DNA from: an uncultured Paracoccaceae bacterium | Lineage (GTDB): Bacteria > Pseudomonadota > Alphaproteobacteria > Rhodobacterales > Rhodobacteraceae | Direction of reading: 5' to 3' | DNA: 38,216 nucleotides | NCBI GenBank assembly: GCA_937995865.1 | Contig: CALKJA010000159.1 | Coordinates: 1 to 38,216, forward strand | Shown here: piece by piece, positions 18,676-29,096 of the stretch | How positions within the stretch are numbered: position 1 is the first letter of the stretch | Layout of the letters: each line of letters begins with the position of its first letter | Program-made: the position numbers and the translations under genes | Notes under the pieces: model-generated | What the model was told of the DNA's origin: nothing | The model's input: only the letters and a program-made list of their open reading frames with translations | Database searches by the model: none

Positions 18676-19971
18676 ATGGCAAATGTAGTGGTCGTCGGCA
18701 CCCAATGGGGTGATGAAGGCAAGGGCAAGATCGTTGATTGGCTCAGTGAACGTGCCGATGTGATCTGCCGCTTTCAGGGCGGCCACAATGCGGGACATAC
18801 ACTCGTGATTGATGGGGCGGTCTACAAGTTGCACGCATTGCCATCCGGGGTGGTGCGTGGTGGCAAGCTATCGGTCATCGGCAATGGTGTGGTGCTTGAT
18901 CCGTGGCATTTGGTCAAAGAAATTGAAACCGTCCGGCAACAAGGCGTTGGGATCACCCCAGAGACGCTGATGATCGCGGAAAATACACCGCTCATCCTGC
19001 CGATACACGGTGAACTGGACCGCGCCCGCGAAGAGGCGGCGTCAAAGGGCACCAAGATTGGCACTACAGGGCGCGGCATCGGCCCCGCCTACGAAGATAA
19101 AGTGGGCCGCAGGTCTGTGCGCGTGGCTGATCTTGCTGATCCGGCAACACTTGAAGCCCGTGTGGATCGCGCGCTTCAGCATCATGATCCACTGCGTCGG
19201 GGCTTGGGCATCGAAGCTGTAGACCGCGAGGCTCTTTTGAGCGCGCTTCACGAAATTGCCGCGCAAATCCTGCCCTTTGCAGCGCCAGTCTGGAAAGTGC
19301 TGAACGAGAAACGCAAAGCGGGTAAGCGCATTTTGTTCGAAGGCGCTCAGGGCGCTCTTTTGGACATTGATTTCGGAACATACCCATTCGTGACATCCTC
19401 GAATGTGATTGCTGGTCAAGCAGCCACCGGTGTGGGTGTTGGTCCAACGGCCATCGACTATGTGCTTGGCATCACCAAAGCCTACACAACGCGTGTGGGT
19501 GAGGGGCCTTTCCCCACTGAATTGGAAGACGCAGATGGCCAAATGCTTGGCGAGCGGGGCCATGAGTTTGGGACAACAACAGGCCGTAAGCGGCGCTGTG
19601 GCTGGTTCGATGCCTGTCTTGTGCGTCAAACCTGCGCCACGTCTGGTGTGACCGGCATTTCGCTGACCAAGCTTGATGTGCTTGACGGTTTTGAAGAGCT
19701 CAAGATTTGCGTTGGCTATGATCTTGATGGCGAACGGCTTGATTACCTCCCGACTGCTGCAGACAAACAGGCGCGCGTGACGCCAATTTATGAAACGATC
19801 CCCGGATGGTCAGAAAGCACCGCCGGTGCACGGTCTTGGGCGGATCTTCCCGGCGCCGCGATCAAATATGTGCGCCGGATCGAAGAGTTGATCCAATGCC
19901 CCGTGGCGCTAGTGTCTACCTCACCAGAGCGCGAGGATACGATCCTTGTGACGGATCCGTTCGCAGACTGA
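18676..19971 (+). CDS. purA: adenylosuccinate synthetase
   Basis: [42 protein letters not shown]. Confidence 0.99.
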   Translation: MANVVVVGTQWGDEGKGKIVDWLSERADVICRFQGGHNAGHTLVIDGAVYKLHALPSGVVRGGKLSVIGNGVVLDPWHLVKEIETVRQQGVGITPETLMIAENTPLILPIHGELDRAREEAASKGTKIGTTGRGIGPAYEDKVGRRSVRVADLADPATLEARVDRALQHHDPLRRGLGIEAVDREALLSALHEIAAQILPFAAPVWKVLNEKRKAGKRILFEGAQGALLDIDFGTYPFVTSSNVIAGQAATGVGVGPTAIDYVLGITKAYTTRVGEGPFPTELEDADGQMLGERGHEFGTTTGRKRRCGWFDACLVRQTCATSGVTGISLTKLDVLDGFEELKICVGYDLDGERLDYLPTAADKQARVTPIYETIPGWSESTAGARSWADLPGAAIKYVRRIEELIQCPVALVSTSPEREDTILVTDPFAD

Positions 19972-19994
19972 CGAACCCAAATGGAGCGTGGCAG

Positions 19995-20246
19995 ATGGCA
20001 ATGAGTTACAAGGCGCGCAAGCGTTGGTCCCTTTTGATCCTAGTCGTGGCCCTGCCTGCCTATATCGTGGCGATGGTGAGTCTTATGAACTGGCTGTTTC
20101 CGGACCCGCTTAACCCTGCGCCTTTCCTGCTGGAGCTGGCGATTTATATCGGGCTGGGTGTGATTTGGGCCTTCCCGCTAAAATCGGTCTTCAAAGGCAT
20201 CGGCCAACCCGATCCAGACGCGCAGAACAACACCGGGGGCGCATGA
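19995..20246 (+). CDS. DUF2842 domain protein
   Basis: MAMSYKARKRWSLLILVVALPAYIVAMVSLMNWLF..., two TM small protein after purA. Confidence 0.8.
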   Translation: MAMSYKARKRWSLLILVVALPAYIVAMVSLMNWLFPDPLNPAPFLLELAIYIGLGVIWAFPLKSVFKGIGQPDPDAQNNTGGA

Positions 20247-20275
20247 CGCCCTTTCGCACACTTGAATAAACTAAA

Positions 20276-20300
20276 AAGCCCCGGCGATTGACCGGGGCTT
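20276..20300. terminator. bidirectional terminator between convergent genes
   Basis: AAGCCCCGG-CGATTGA-CCGGGGCTT. Confidence 0.85.
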
Positions 20301-20321
20301 CTTCATTGGAACGGTTGATGC

Positions 20322-22577
20322 TTAGCCAGCGGCACGCAACTCGCGCGCTTCAGGCTGGTAGCGTGTGCTGTCTGTCACCTCAAACTGACCGCCGCGCACT
20401 TTGTGGAGCCTACCTTGACGGAGCAGCGTGCCAAAGGCGCGCAGACCGTCTTCGCGGGTAAAGCTGCCTTGGGGCATGGCTTGCTGCACGACGCGCATGA
20501 CTTGTGGGCGTGAGAATACGTCATTTCCGTCCGCGTGGGTCAAATAAGCCGCTGCGGCCTCAAGGATTTCGGGCAGCCCTTCAGCGCCTGCGGATTGCGC
20601 AAATCCAGCGAAGCCTTGGGCCTCAGTAGGCGCAGGCGCAGCTGTGCCGGCGGCCACGCGGCGTGGACGGACCGGCTGAGCAGAAGCCTTTTGTTCCACT
20701 TCTTCCTGTGGCGCGACGTCAACACGCTGTGCAGCGACAAGCTTCAGCGGAGCGGGATCGGGCCGTTTGCTGCGCTGTTCGGCGGGTTTTGGCGCGCGCC
20801 GGGGGCGCACAACATCCGACAGATCTTTGCGGTAATCACCCTCAGGATCGTCTTTTGCATCCGGAGCGTCACCCATCGAACGTGCAGCCTGCGTTGCAGC
20901 TACAGCGGCCTTCAGATGCGCATATACATCGCGGCGATTTTTATTCTCAGGCTCACCTAGCTTTGCGTCTGCTTTGTCCATTAGGCGCCCAACGGACACT
21001 TCGCTGTCTTCAAATGAACGCGAAGTCTGATCGTCGTCATTGTGGGAGTCCCCATAAACAATCGTCCGATCATCGTCCGCATCCGCCTCAGACTCAGCGC
21101 GCGCTAAATCATGCGGCGTCGGGGCGGCTTCCGGTGTTTTTGCTTGGGTCGTTGGCGCGTCTAAATCCGTGGCGTCAGATTTTTTCACCTCTTTCTCAAC
21201 CGCGGCTAATGTCGCCATTAGTTCTGCTTCGTCCTTGTCGGACAAGGTTGACTGAAGGTCTGCTTCATCAGCCGCATCTGCAACTTCAGCTTCAGCAAAG
21301 ATCCTTGGCGCGGCGGCTTTGGCTTGTGCCTCTTTTGCTGGCAGAACCTCTTCGGCCTGAGCCTTGGCGGCACTTTCGGGCGAAGGCTTCAATTTCGCGC
21401 CAGACTTTGCCATAGCGGCTTCAAAATCGGCGCGTTTCATTTTTAGAACGCGCGGGCGGGCCGGATCAGCGGCTTCAGCCGATTTAGCCAATGCCTCTTG
21501 CACATCTTCTTTTGTGACTTTTTCTTGTGTCACTTCGGCGGGGGTCTCAGGCGTTTCGATAGGACGGTTGTCTTCTACCGCCTGTTGCGCTTTTTCGGTG
21601 GGGGCCTGCGCCTCGGCTTCGTCAGGGGCCCCTTCCGAAAAATCCTCGGCGTGTTCATCCTCGGAATACTCGGTTCGCGGCCTTGGTGCAGATGCGCCAG
21701 CACCGACAACGGATTGGATGCGGCGCAGTTTTGCGGCAAGGCTATCGGAGTCAGAAGCCTCAGTTTGCGGCTGCTGCTGCTTGGTCTTTACAGTCTCAGG
21801 CTGTTCCTCAACGGCGCGCATGTCTTCGTTATCGGGTAGGTCCGGTTGGACGTCCGCCTCAACCTCTTCCAATTCAGAGGTCTCGGTCACGTCCAGCTCT
21901 GGCGCGTCACGTTTGTTTGTTTGAAGCACGTCAGTTTCCGGCACTGACCGAGCCTCAAGAGCTACTTCCTCTGCAAAGCCAGCCTGATCTTCAACAAGCG
22001 TGTTTTGAATGTTGGCTGCCAGCGCTGCCGCATCTGAACGGCCCTCTTCTTGAATACCAGAAGCAACATCTTCGGTTTGGGTGCTCGCGTCTTCGCGATC
22101 GGCGACAGCCACAGTATCTTCGGCGTCGCCCGTCAAAAGGTGATCTACCGCAGGGTGGTCCTCAACATCTGGCTCTGCGTCTAGCGATTCTTCAGAAAGA
22201 CCCTCTTCGACATCCGTCTTTTCTTGAAGCAACTCATTGATCGGAGCGTCGATGGATTCATCCGTCAGATCCGTCGCGCCGCCTGTCGGTACCAATTCCT
22301 GAGGTGCTGGTGTCTCGGCGTTGCTTCCGGGCGTCAGGATAACGGTATTCCCGTCCGCACGCGCTTGCACGCTCTGCGCCATTTCTTGCGCGGCAATCCG
22401 GCCAAGAAGATCGGCGTCAGGCTGCGGGGGTTCAGCGCCGAAAAAGCGGTCATTTGCGGCCAGATCGCGGAAATACTCTGCGATAGCCTTCATTGTCCCG
22501 AAACTATCGTCGAACCCTTCAAGGGTGCAGGAAAACGTCCCGTAGGAAACTGTAAGAACTTTGTTGTTCGCAACCAT
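20322..22577 (-). CDS. large acidic, low-complexity protein of unknown function with folded N- and C-terminal segments
   Basis: 751 aa. N-terminal LTVSYGTFSCTLEGFDDSFGTMKAIAEYFRDLAANDRFFGAEPPQPD, long Glu/Asp/Ala-rich middle, C-terminal YLTHADGNDVFSRPQVMRVVQQAMPQGSFTREDGLRAFGTLLRQGRLHKVRGGQFEVTDSTRY. Confidence 0.85.
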   Translation of the reverse strand: MVANNKVLTVSYGTFSCTLEGFDDSFGTMKAIAEYFRDLAANDRFFGAEPPQPDADLLGRIAAQEMAQSVQARADGNTVILTPGSNAETPAPQELVPTGGATDLTDESIDAPINELLQEKTDVEEGLSEESLDAEPDVEDHPAVDHLLTGDAEDTVAVADREDASTQTEDVASGIQEEGRSDAAALAANIQNTLVEDQAGFAEEVALEARSVPETDVLQTNKRDAPELDVTETSELEEVEADVQPDLPDNEDMRAVEEQPETVKTKQQQPQTEASDSDSLAAKLRRIQSVVGAGASAPRPRTEYSEDEHAEDFSEGAPDEAEAQAPTEKAQQAVEDNRPIETPETPAEVTQEKVTKEDVQEALAKSAEAADPARPRVLKMKRADFEAAMAKSGAKLKPSPESAAKAQAEEVLPAKEAQAKAAAPRIFAEAEVADAADEADLQSTLSDKDEAELMATLAAVEKEVKKSDATDLDAPTTQAKTPEAAPTPHDLARAESEADADDDRTIVYGDSHNDDDQTSRSFEDSEVSVGRLMDKADAKLGEPENKNRRDVYAHLKAAVAATQAARSMGDAPDAKDDPEGDYRKDLSDVVRPRRAPKPAEQRSKRPDPAPLKLVAAQRVDVAPQEEVEQKASAQPVRPRRVAAGTAAPAPTEAQGFAGFAQSAGAEGLPEILEAAAAYLTHADGNDVFSRPQVMRVVQQAMPQGSFTREDGLRAFGTLLRQGRLHKVRGGQFEVTDSTRYQPEARELRAAG

Positions 22578-22749
22578 TTCAATCGCTCACTTATATCATT
22601 TCTAGCCACTCGATTGCATTTGTTTACCATCTTGGCGGCTGTGGACTGAGCCGGAACCGGGAAATTTGTCGTGTATTTTCGTGGCGAGACTGTGTTCTGG
22701 TCCCTCAAAACCCTGCAAACATCCCGGATTGCCCTGAATTAACCTTGAT

Positions 22750-23415
22750 ATGACCATGATTCGCCCGATTCTTGAAACTGATGCCCCCGTAACGCTAGTG
22801 GGCGGGGGACAGGCTAACACCACATTGCTTGCCAAAGCGTTGTCGTTTGGACCGATTCTTGTATGCGCTGATGGGGGGGCACGGCTTGCCGCGCAAGCAG
22901 GGCTCCTGCCTGCGGCTGTGATCGGCGATTTCGACTCTCTTGGCGACTTGGAGCTGCCAAAGGAGCGGCTACATTACCTTCCCGATCAGAACAGCACGGA
23001 TTTCGAAAAGTGCCTGACCCATATTGCGGCCCCGCTTTTTATCGGGGTGGGCTTTCTTGGGGGGCGGTTGGATCACCAACTTGCTGCGATGACAGTGCTG
23101 TTGGGCGAGGAGCGCCCAGTGATCCTTGTGTCTGAGCGCGAGTGCGCCTTTGTTGCACCGGCCCAAATGCAGCTTGAACTGCCACCCTCAAGCCCGATTG
23201 GGTTTTACCCATTGCGCCAAGCACGGTTAACCACGCGCGGTGTGCGCTACCCGCTAAAGAATGCAAAAGTCGCACCCGATGGTTTGATCTCAACCTCCAA
23301 TCATGTGGAGGCAGGCCAGGTGGAGGTGTTTACAGATCGTCACGCGGTTCTGGTGACGCTGCCATTGGGCGCGCTTGAGGCGGTGCTTGTGGCGCTGAGC
23401 GCTCCCGGAAAATGA
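22750..23415 (+). CDS. thiN: thiamine diphosphokinase
   Basis: LVCADGGARLAAQAGLLPAAVIGDFDSL, DQNSTDFEKCL, GFLGGRLDHQLA motifs. Confidence 0.93.
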   Translation: MTMIRPILETDAPVTLVGGGQANTTLLAKALSFGPILVCADGGARLAAQAGLLPAAVIGDFDSLGDLELPKERLHYLPDQNSTDFEKCLTHIAAPLFIGVGFLGGRLDHQLAAMTVLLGEERPVILVSERECAFVAPAQMQLELPPSSPIGFYPLRQARLTTRGVRYPLKNAKVAPDGLISTSNHVEAGQVEVFTDRHAVLVTLPLGALEAVLVALSAPGK

Positions 23416-24310
23416 TATAAAGGCCCGCTGCCATCGTCACCACGATCCCCAACGCGGCAAGCCCATTGGGCAGGTCCTGAAAGATCGCAAAGCCAATGAT
23501 CGTTGCAAACGGGATCTCCAAGTATTGCATCGGAGCGACGGTTGCTGAGGGTGCAAAGCGCAAAGACCATGTCATTAAAAGATGCGCGGCGGAACCGATC
23601 ATGCCAGTCGCAATAAGTAGCCATACCTGCCACGCGTCTGGCGGCACAATGCGAACGTCGCTCAGCCCGATCCATCCGCCTAGCAAAAGCACAGGCAGCA
23701 AAATCGCAACCGCTAACGCGCCTGATGTTGCTTGGAGTGCGACAGGGTCAACGTCTTTGGCGATTTGACGGGTGATCAGCATAAAGAGCGCAAAGATAAC
23801 GGCCACACCCAGAGGCAGCAATGCCGCAAACCCAACAGCCGCAAAGCTTGGTTGAATGACCATAAGCGTCCCGCAGAAACCGATCCCGCAAGCGATGATC
23901 CGGCGTGGGCCAACCGTTTCATCCAGAAACCACCATCCTAAAAGAAGCATCAGGAACGGCATGACAAAGGCGATGGCGATGGCATCTGCAAGCGGAAGAT
24001 AGCGCAGCGAGGTAAACATCATCGTAATGCCAGCGATATGCAGCAACGTCCGCAGCACAATCGGTCTACGGTGTTCGGGCTTTGGGATCAATGAAGCACC
24101 GTTGACCGCAGCCAAAGGGCCAAGGATGATAATTTGCGCTGCAAAGCGCACTAAAACGATCATTCCAATCGGCAGTACAGCCCCAAGGATTTTACCCAGA
24201 GCATCGCCAAACGGGGCCAAGGCGCAAAAGCCAAGCATCAAAAGCACCCCCAGAAAGGGCCGGTCCTGTGATGTCATATTTTGAGAAGTCATGCGCATGC
24301 TTAGGCACAT
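23330..24310 (-). CDS. EamA/DMT-family transporter
   Basis: Ten-TM pattern; LPLADAIAIAFVMPFLMLLLGWWFLDETVGPRRIIACGIGFCGTLMVIQP. Confidence 0.9.
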   Translation of the reverse strand: MCLSMRMTSQNMTSQDRPFLGVLLMLGFCALAPFGDALGKILGAVLPIGMIVLVRFAAQIIILGPLAAVNGASLIPKPEHRRPIVLRTLLHIAGITMMFTSLRYLPLADAIAIAFVMPFLMLLLGWWFLDETVGPRRIIACGIGFCGTLMVIQPSFAAVGFAALLPLGVAVIFALFMLITRQIAKDVDPVALQATSGALAVAILLPVLLLGGWIGLSDVRIVPPDAWQVWLLIATGMIGSAAHLLMTWSLRFAPSATVAPMQYLEIPFATIIGFAIFQDLPNGLAALGIVVTMAAGLYIIFRERSAPQAPPQARPMAASPEPRDDL

Positions 24311-24371
24311 GGCTGAGGAATGAAAAGCGTGGCGTCACGTTTCTACGCCTGTCTTTGCGTGTCGGGCATGT

Positions 24372-25745
24372 TTAGCAGTTGGGAATGTTCACCGCCAAGC
24401 CGCCCAGAGATGTCTCTTTGTATTTTTCGCTCATATCCGCGCCGGTTTGGCGCATGGTCTCAATACACGCATCCAGCGGGACAAGATGGCTCCCATCCCC
24501 GCGTAAGGCGAGTGAGGCCGCGGATACGGCTTTGATGCAGCCCAGCCCGTTGCGTTCAATACAAGGCACCTGCACCAATCCTTTGACTGGATCGCAGGTC
24601 ATTCCAAGATGATGCTCCAGAGCGATCTCGGCGGCATTCTCGACCTGCTCAGGAGAGCCGCCCATTACGGCGCATAAACCCGCGGCAGCCATCGCCGCGG
24701 CACTCCCAACCTCAGCCTGGCAGCCACATTCCGCGCCCGAAATTGAAGCATTGTGTTTGACCAGCCCTCCGATCGCTGCGGCCGTTAGCAGAAAATCAGA
24801 TACTTTCGATGGGGTTGCGCCCGGCACGTGGTCTAACCAATACCGTAGAGTTGCGGGGATCACACCTGCAGCTCCGTTGGTTGGAGCGGTCACGACTTGA
24901 CCACCCGCCGCGTTCTGCTCGTTCACGGCCATCGCATAGACGCTCATCCAATCGTTGATCGTGTGAGGCGCGGTCAGGTTCATGCCACGTTCCGCCAAGA
25001 GGGCCTTGTGAATGCCACGCGCCCTACGATTGACCTGCAACCCGCCGGGCAGAATGCCTTCAGAGGCCAGCCCGCGATCGATGCACTCTGACATGACCTG
25101 CCAAACTCGCAAGATTCCATCTTCAAGCGCTTGCGCACCTATTCGAGTTAGCTCATTCGCACGCTTAAGGTCTGCAACGGTTTTGCCCCCGCTGCGGCAC
25201 ATGTCCAGCATCTCAGTTGCGCTTGCGAACGGGTAGGGCACAGCCGGTCCATTATCGGCAGCGGCACCCGCAGCTAGCTCGGCCTCGGTTAAAACAAATC
25301 CACCACCAACGGAATAATAGGTTTCTTGCAGGATAACATCACCTTGGGCATCCGTTGCTTTAAGGATCATGCCATTGGCGTGTCCTTCCAATGCGGGGCC
25401 GTAATCAAACGCTAAGTCTTGATGTGGATCAAAAGCCAGCGGCGGCAGACCATCCACCTCAATCACGCCCGTTGCGCGGATGGTAGCCAGCGTGGCCTCA
25501 GCGGCATCTGCGTCATATGTTGCGGGCTCAAACCCGGCCAGCCCAAGGATGGTCGCGCGGTCTGTTGCGTGCCCCACACCGGTAAAGGCCAATGATCCGT
25601 GCAACGAGGCCCGCAATCCGGCTGGTTGAAACGGGCTGCTGCGCAAGGTTTCAAGAAAGCAGGCCGCAGCCACCATAGGGCCCATTGTGTGAGACGAAGA
25701 CGGGCCGACGCCGATCTTGAATATATCAAAGACAGATAAGAACAT
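24372..25745 (-). CDS. sdaA: L-serine ammonia-lyase
   Basis: MFLSVFDIFKIGVGPSSSHTMGPMVAA; SISGAECGCQAEVGSAAAMAAAGL; GMTCDPVKGLVQVPCIERN. Confidence 0.97.
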   Translation of the reverse strand: MFLSVFDIFKIGVGPSSSHTMGPMVAAACFLETLRSSPFQPAGLRASLHGSLAFTGVGHATDRATILGLAGFEPATYDADAAEATLATIRATGVIEVDGLPPLAFDPHQDLAFDYGPALEGHANGMILKATDAQGDVILQETYYSVGGGFVLTEAELAAGAAADNGPAVPYPFASATEMLDMCRSGGKTVADLKRANELTRIGAQALEDGILRVWQVMSECIDRGLASEGILPGGLQVNRRARGIHKALLAERGMNLTAPHTINDWMSVYAMAVNEQNAAGGQVVTAPTNGAAGVIPATLRYWLDHVPGATPSKVSDFLLTAAAIGGLVKHNASISGAECGCQAEVGSAAAMAAAGLCAVMGGSPEQVENAAEIALEHHLGMTCDPVKGLVQVPCIERNGLGCIKAVSAASLALRGDGSHLVPLDACIETMRQTGADMSEKYKETSLGGLAVNIPNC

Positions 25746-25879
25746 TCCCCCCATGTAGTCCTGTTTGTAAAGTGGGGCCGCGCAAATGCGACGTTGAGCG
25801 CAGAAATCGCGCCGTGTTTCGAAAAACCGCCTTTGAGCCGTTAAAGATTTGGTAACTTTGTTCTTGGTATGTTCGGGAC

Positions 25880-26506
25880 ATGAAGCATGCTCTGATCCTC
25901 ACCCTTTCTTTGGCTCTTTGGGCTGTACCGTCTTATGCTCAGGAGCGGGCCGCTGATGTAGCGCGCGTCATTGAGGCGCGGGTGGGGGCTGATCGCGTTG
26001 CGGAATGGATCAAAGGCGCGGATTGGGTGATCGAAGAATTGGTGGAAGTTGCTTATGGCTATGCGCCTTCCCAAGAAGTGACAGAGGCTGCAATCCAGTC
26101 TTTTGTCCGCCACGGACGGGCTGGCGCTCGGGCTCGCGCATTCAAAGATATATGGAGCGCGGATTTGGATGGGGATCTGTCAGTTACACGCACGGAGATC
26201 GCTGAGATTGCGTTGGCGCTTTCTGGATTTCAGCGCGGGATGTTATGGACGCGTCACCGCCGGGCTGATGCCAATTCAGATGGAACCGTAACGCTTGATG
26301 AACTCAGCACATATGCCGAAACCCGCGCATTACGCTATCTGTCAGAGACGCGCGCCGATGCCCTGAACGACGCACTTGCGCTTGATCTGGATGGCAATGG
26401 TGCCGTCAGCGTCGAGGAAGCGGAACGCGCTTTGATGCTGTTGGCCCAAGCGCATGGCGCCTTGCAGTCCACAACAGCACCGGCAAGCCAGGATGACGAT
26501 GCCTAA
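25880..26506 (+). CDS. secreted EF-hand protein
   Basis: Signal peptide MKHALILTLSLALWAVPSYA; three EF-loop-like segments DLDGDLSVTRTE, DANSDGTVTLDE, DLDGNGAVSVEE. Confidence 0.8.
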   Translation: MKHALILTLSLALWAVPSYAQERAADVARVIEARVGADRVAEWIKGADWVIEELVEVAYGYAPSQEVTEAAIQSFVRHGRAGARARAFKDIWSADLDGDLSVTRTEIAEIALALSGFQRGMLWTRHRRADANSDGTVTLDELSTYAETRALRYLSETRADALNDALALDLDGNGAVSVEEAERALMLLAQAHGALQSTTAPASQDDDA

Positions 26507-26636
26507 GCCAGTGCCGACGCACCTTTTGCAAGCCAGCAAAGCCAAGCCATAGACGCGCGGCCCTGAGTTCCTTAATAAAGTCTGCGCAAGCGCTGGTGCA
26601 TTTGGTCGCCAGCGATGGACAAACAGGACCTCAGCC

Positions 26637-27425
26637 ATGGCCGGAGAGCTTTCCCCCATCGACACGGCAAAGTTTGTTGCCGCCAAGCGGGCCTGTGATT
26701 TTGTTGAAAACGGAATGAAAGTCGGGCTTGGCACCGGATCAACCGCCGCATGGCTGGTGCGCTGCCTTGGTGAAATGGTCCGTGAAGACGGCCTCTTGAT
26801 CAAAGGCGTTCCGACCTCAGCCCGAACAGCGGCCCTAGCGCGGGATGTTGGAATCGAGGTGATGTCCCTTGATGAGGCCAAGTGGTTGGACCTGACGATT
26901 GATGGCGCAGATGAGTTTGATGGAGATCTTAACCTGATCAAAGGCGGCGGTGGCGCGCTTCTGCAGGAGAAAATAGTTGCAACCGCATCGGACCAAATGC
27001 TGGTCATTGCCGATATCTCAAAGCAAGTCGATACATTGGGAGCGTTCCCATTGCCGGTCGAATTGATCCCGTTTGGCTGGCAAACGTCCAAGGCATTGAT
27101 CGAAGAAATGCTGAGTGCGATGGACGTTTTGGGCCAACGCACATCCTTGCGCATGAATGGTGACGCGCCTTTTGTGACGGATGAGGGCAACCACATCCTT
27201 GACCTTCATCTCAACAGGATCGGCAATGCGCGCCAGCTGGCGATGACACTTAATCAGATACCCGGCATTGTTGAAAATGGGCTCTTTATGGATATTTGTG
27301 ATGTCGTGGTGGTTGGCTACGGTGATGGCCGTGTCGAGGTTCGCGATATCAACGATGGCACTGTGCAAGAGGACAGGATCAACTTTGTTGAAAGTGACAA
27401 TCTGTTTTTCGACCTGATGGATTGA
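26637..27425 (+). CDS. rpiA: ribose-5-phosphate isomerase A
   Basis: VGLGTGSTAAWLV, DLTIDGADEFDGDLNLIKGGGGALLQEKIVA. Confidence 0.98.
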   Translation: MAGELSPIDTAKFVAAKRACDFVENGMKVGLGTGSTAAWLVRCLGEMVREDGLLIKGVPTSARTAALARDVGIEVMSLDEAKWLDLTIDGADEFDGDLNLIKGGGGALLQEKIVATASDQMLVIADISKQVDTLGAFPLPVELIPFGWQTSKALIEEMLSAMDVLGQRTSLRMNGDAPFVTDEGNHILDLHLNRIGNARQLAMTLNQIPGIVENGLFMDICDVVVVGYGDGRVEVRDINDGTVQEDRINFVESDNLFFDLMD

Positions 27426-27599
27426 TCACGTGGGGCAACTGTCCCCTGCTACAGACGCTTTGGACTTCAATTGTTTGGCATCGACGCCCCAGGAGAGCCC
27501 AATTGCCGCCAAAGGCAAAGCGCCATCAAAGGCTGTGTCTGGCAAATCCTGATCGGCTATGGTCTATGGCTCTTGGAACAAGGCACGAGGACCCGCGCA

Positions 27600-29015
27600 A
27601 TGGCAGATTTTGACTTTGACCTTTTCGTCATTGGCGGTGGCTCTGGTGGTGTGCGTGCGGCACGCGTGGCTGCTGCAGGCGGCGCGGCTGTCGCTTTGGC
27701 CGAGGAAGATCGCTATGGTGGCACCTGTGTGATCCGTGGCTGCGTGCCGAAGAAGTTGATGGTTTTCGCGTCCACCTATAGCCAGGCATTTGAGGAGGCC
27801 CGCGAGTATGGCTGGCAAGTAACCTCGGGCGCGTTTGATTGGTCTGCGTTCCAAACCCGGCTTGAGGGTGAGTTGGACCGGCTTGAAGGTGTGTACCAAA
27901 GGCTGCTCGATACGTCCGGTGTCACGCGGTTTTCCCAACGCGCCGTGCTCAAGGATGCTCATAGCGTTCAACTCGCCGATGGCACTGTAAAATCAGCAAA
28001 GCATATTCTGATCGCAACAGGCGGCCACCCTGTTAAACCGGACCTGCCCGGCGCTGAGCTTGGCATCACGTCCAATGAGATTTTTCATCTGGAAGATCTG
28101 CCCAAACGGATCCTTATCATTGGCGGTGGCTATATCGCCTGTGAATTCGCCGGGATTTTGAATGGTTTAGGTGTTGAGGTTTGCCAATGGTACCGTGGCG
28201 CACAAATCCTGCGCGGTTTTGATGATGAGGCGCGAGGGATGATTGCGGACGGAATGATCCAGCGCGGTGTTGATTTGCAACTGGGCACAAACATTCTGGA
28301 GATGGGCCGTGCCGAGGATCGGGACAACGCATCTGGCAACGCACCGGCGTTTGATGGCACTCCCGGAACGGGCGGTCCGATTTGGGTTAAGTCCACAAAT
28401 GGTGACGAAATGGTTTTTGATCAGGTCATGTTTGCCACGGGCCGCGCCCCCAACGCACGCCAGATGGGGCTCGAGGCTTTGGAGATTGAGATCGGGCGTC
28501 GTGGCGAAATCAGCGTGGATCAATTCAGCCAAACCGCCGTGCCTTCTGTGTATGCTATCGGTGACGTGACAAACCGCGTGAACCTTACACCGGTGGCGAT
28601 CCGTGAAGGTATGGCCTTTGTTGAAACGGTCTTTAACGGCACGCCCACACCCGTGGATCACGAGTTGATCCCATCGGCTGTCTTCACTCAGCCGGAATTT
28701 GGAACGATTGGCCTGAGCGAAGAAGATGCGCGGGCCAAAGAACCGATTGAGGTCTATGCAACATCGTTTCGTGCGATGCAGCAGTCCTTTGTGGACCGTG
28801 AGGACAAAGTGCTGATGAAGTTGATCGTCAGCGTCGAAAGCCGCAAAGTGCTGGGCTGCCATATCGTCGCAGATCACGCGGGCGAAATGATCCAGCTTGC
28901 AGGGATCGCGGTGAAGATGGGCGCAACAAAAGAGGATTTTGACAGGGTCTGCGCGGTACATCCAACGATGTCCGAGGAGCTTGTCACAATGAAAACTCCG
29001 GTAAGAATAAGCTAA
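27600..29015 (+). CDS. gor: glutathione-disulfide reductase
   Basis: FDLFVIGGGSGGVRAARVAA, GGTCVIRGCVPKKLMVFA, VHPTMSEELVTM. Start at 27600. Confidence 0.95.
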   Translation: MADFDFDLFVIGGGSGGVRAARVAAAGGAAVALAEEDRYGGTCVIRGCVPKKLMVFASTYSQAFEEAREYGWQVTSGAFDWSAFQTRLEGELDRLEGVYQRLLDTSGVTRFSQRAVLKDAHSVQLADGTVKSAKHILIATGGHPVKPDLPGAELGITSNEIFHLEDLPKRILIIGGGYIACEFAGILNGLGVEVCQWYRGAQILRGFDDEARGMIADGMIQRGVDLQLGTNILEMGRAEDRDNASGNAPAFDGTPGTGGPIWVKSTNGDEMVFDQVMFATGRAPNARQMGLEALEIEIGRRGEISVDQFSQTAVPSVYAIGDVTNRVNLTPVAIREGMAFVETVFNGTPTPVDHELIPSAVFTQPEFGTIGLSEEDARAKEPIEVYATSFRAMQQSFVDREDKVLMKLIVSVESRKVLGCHIVADHAGEMIQLAGIAVKMGATKEDFDRVCAVHPTMSEELVTMKTPVRIS

Positions 29016-29096
29016 TGCCGGTTGATTTTCTGCACAAGAAACACACTTAAACAAGCAACTCACCCAAACGTGCCAACCAAGAGGAAGACGACCCAT

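Noticed and set aside
20663-21924. Long plus-strand ORFs antisense to the acidic protein gene
   Set aside because: Arise from the repetitive Glu/Ala codon usage of the real minus-strand gene.
28167-29096. 309-aa minus-strand ORF
   Set aside because: Antisense to gor, which has clear catalytic motifs.
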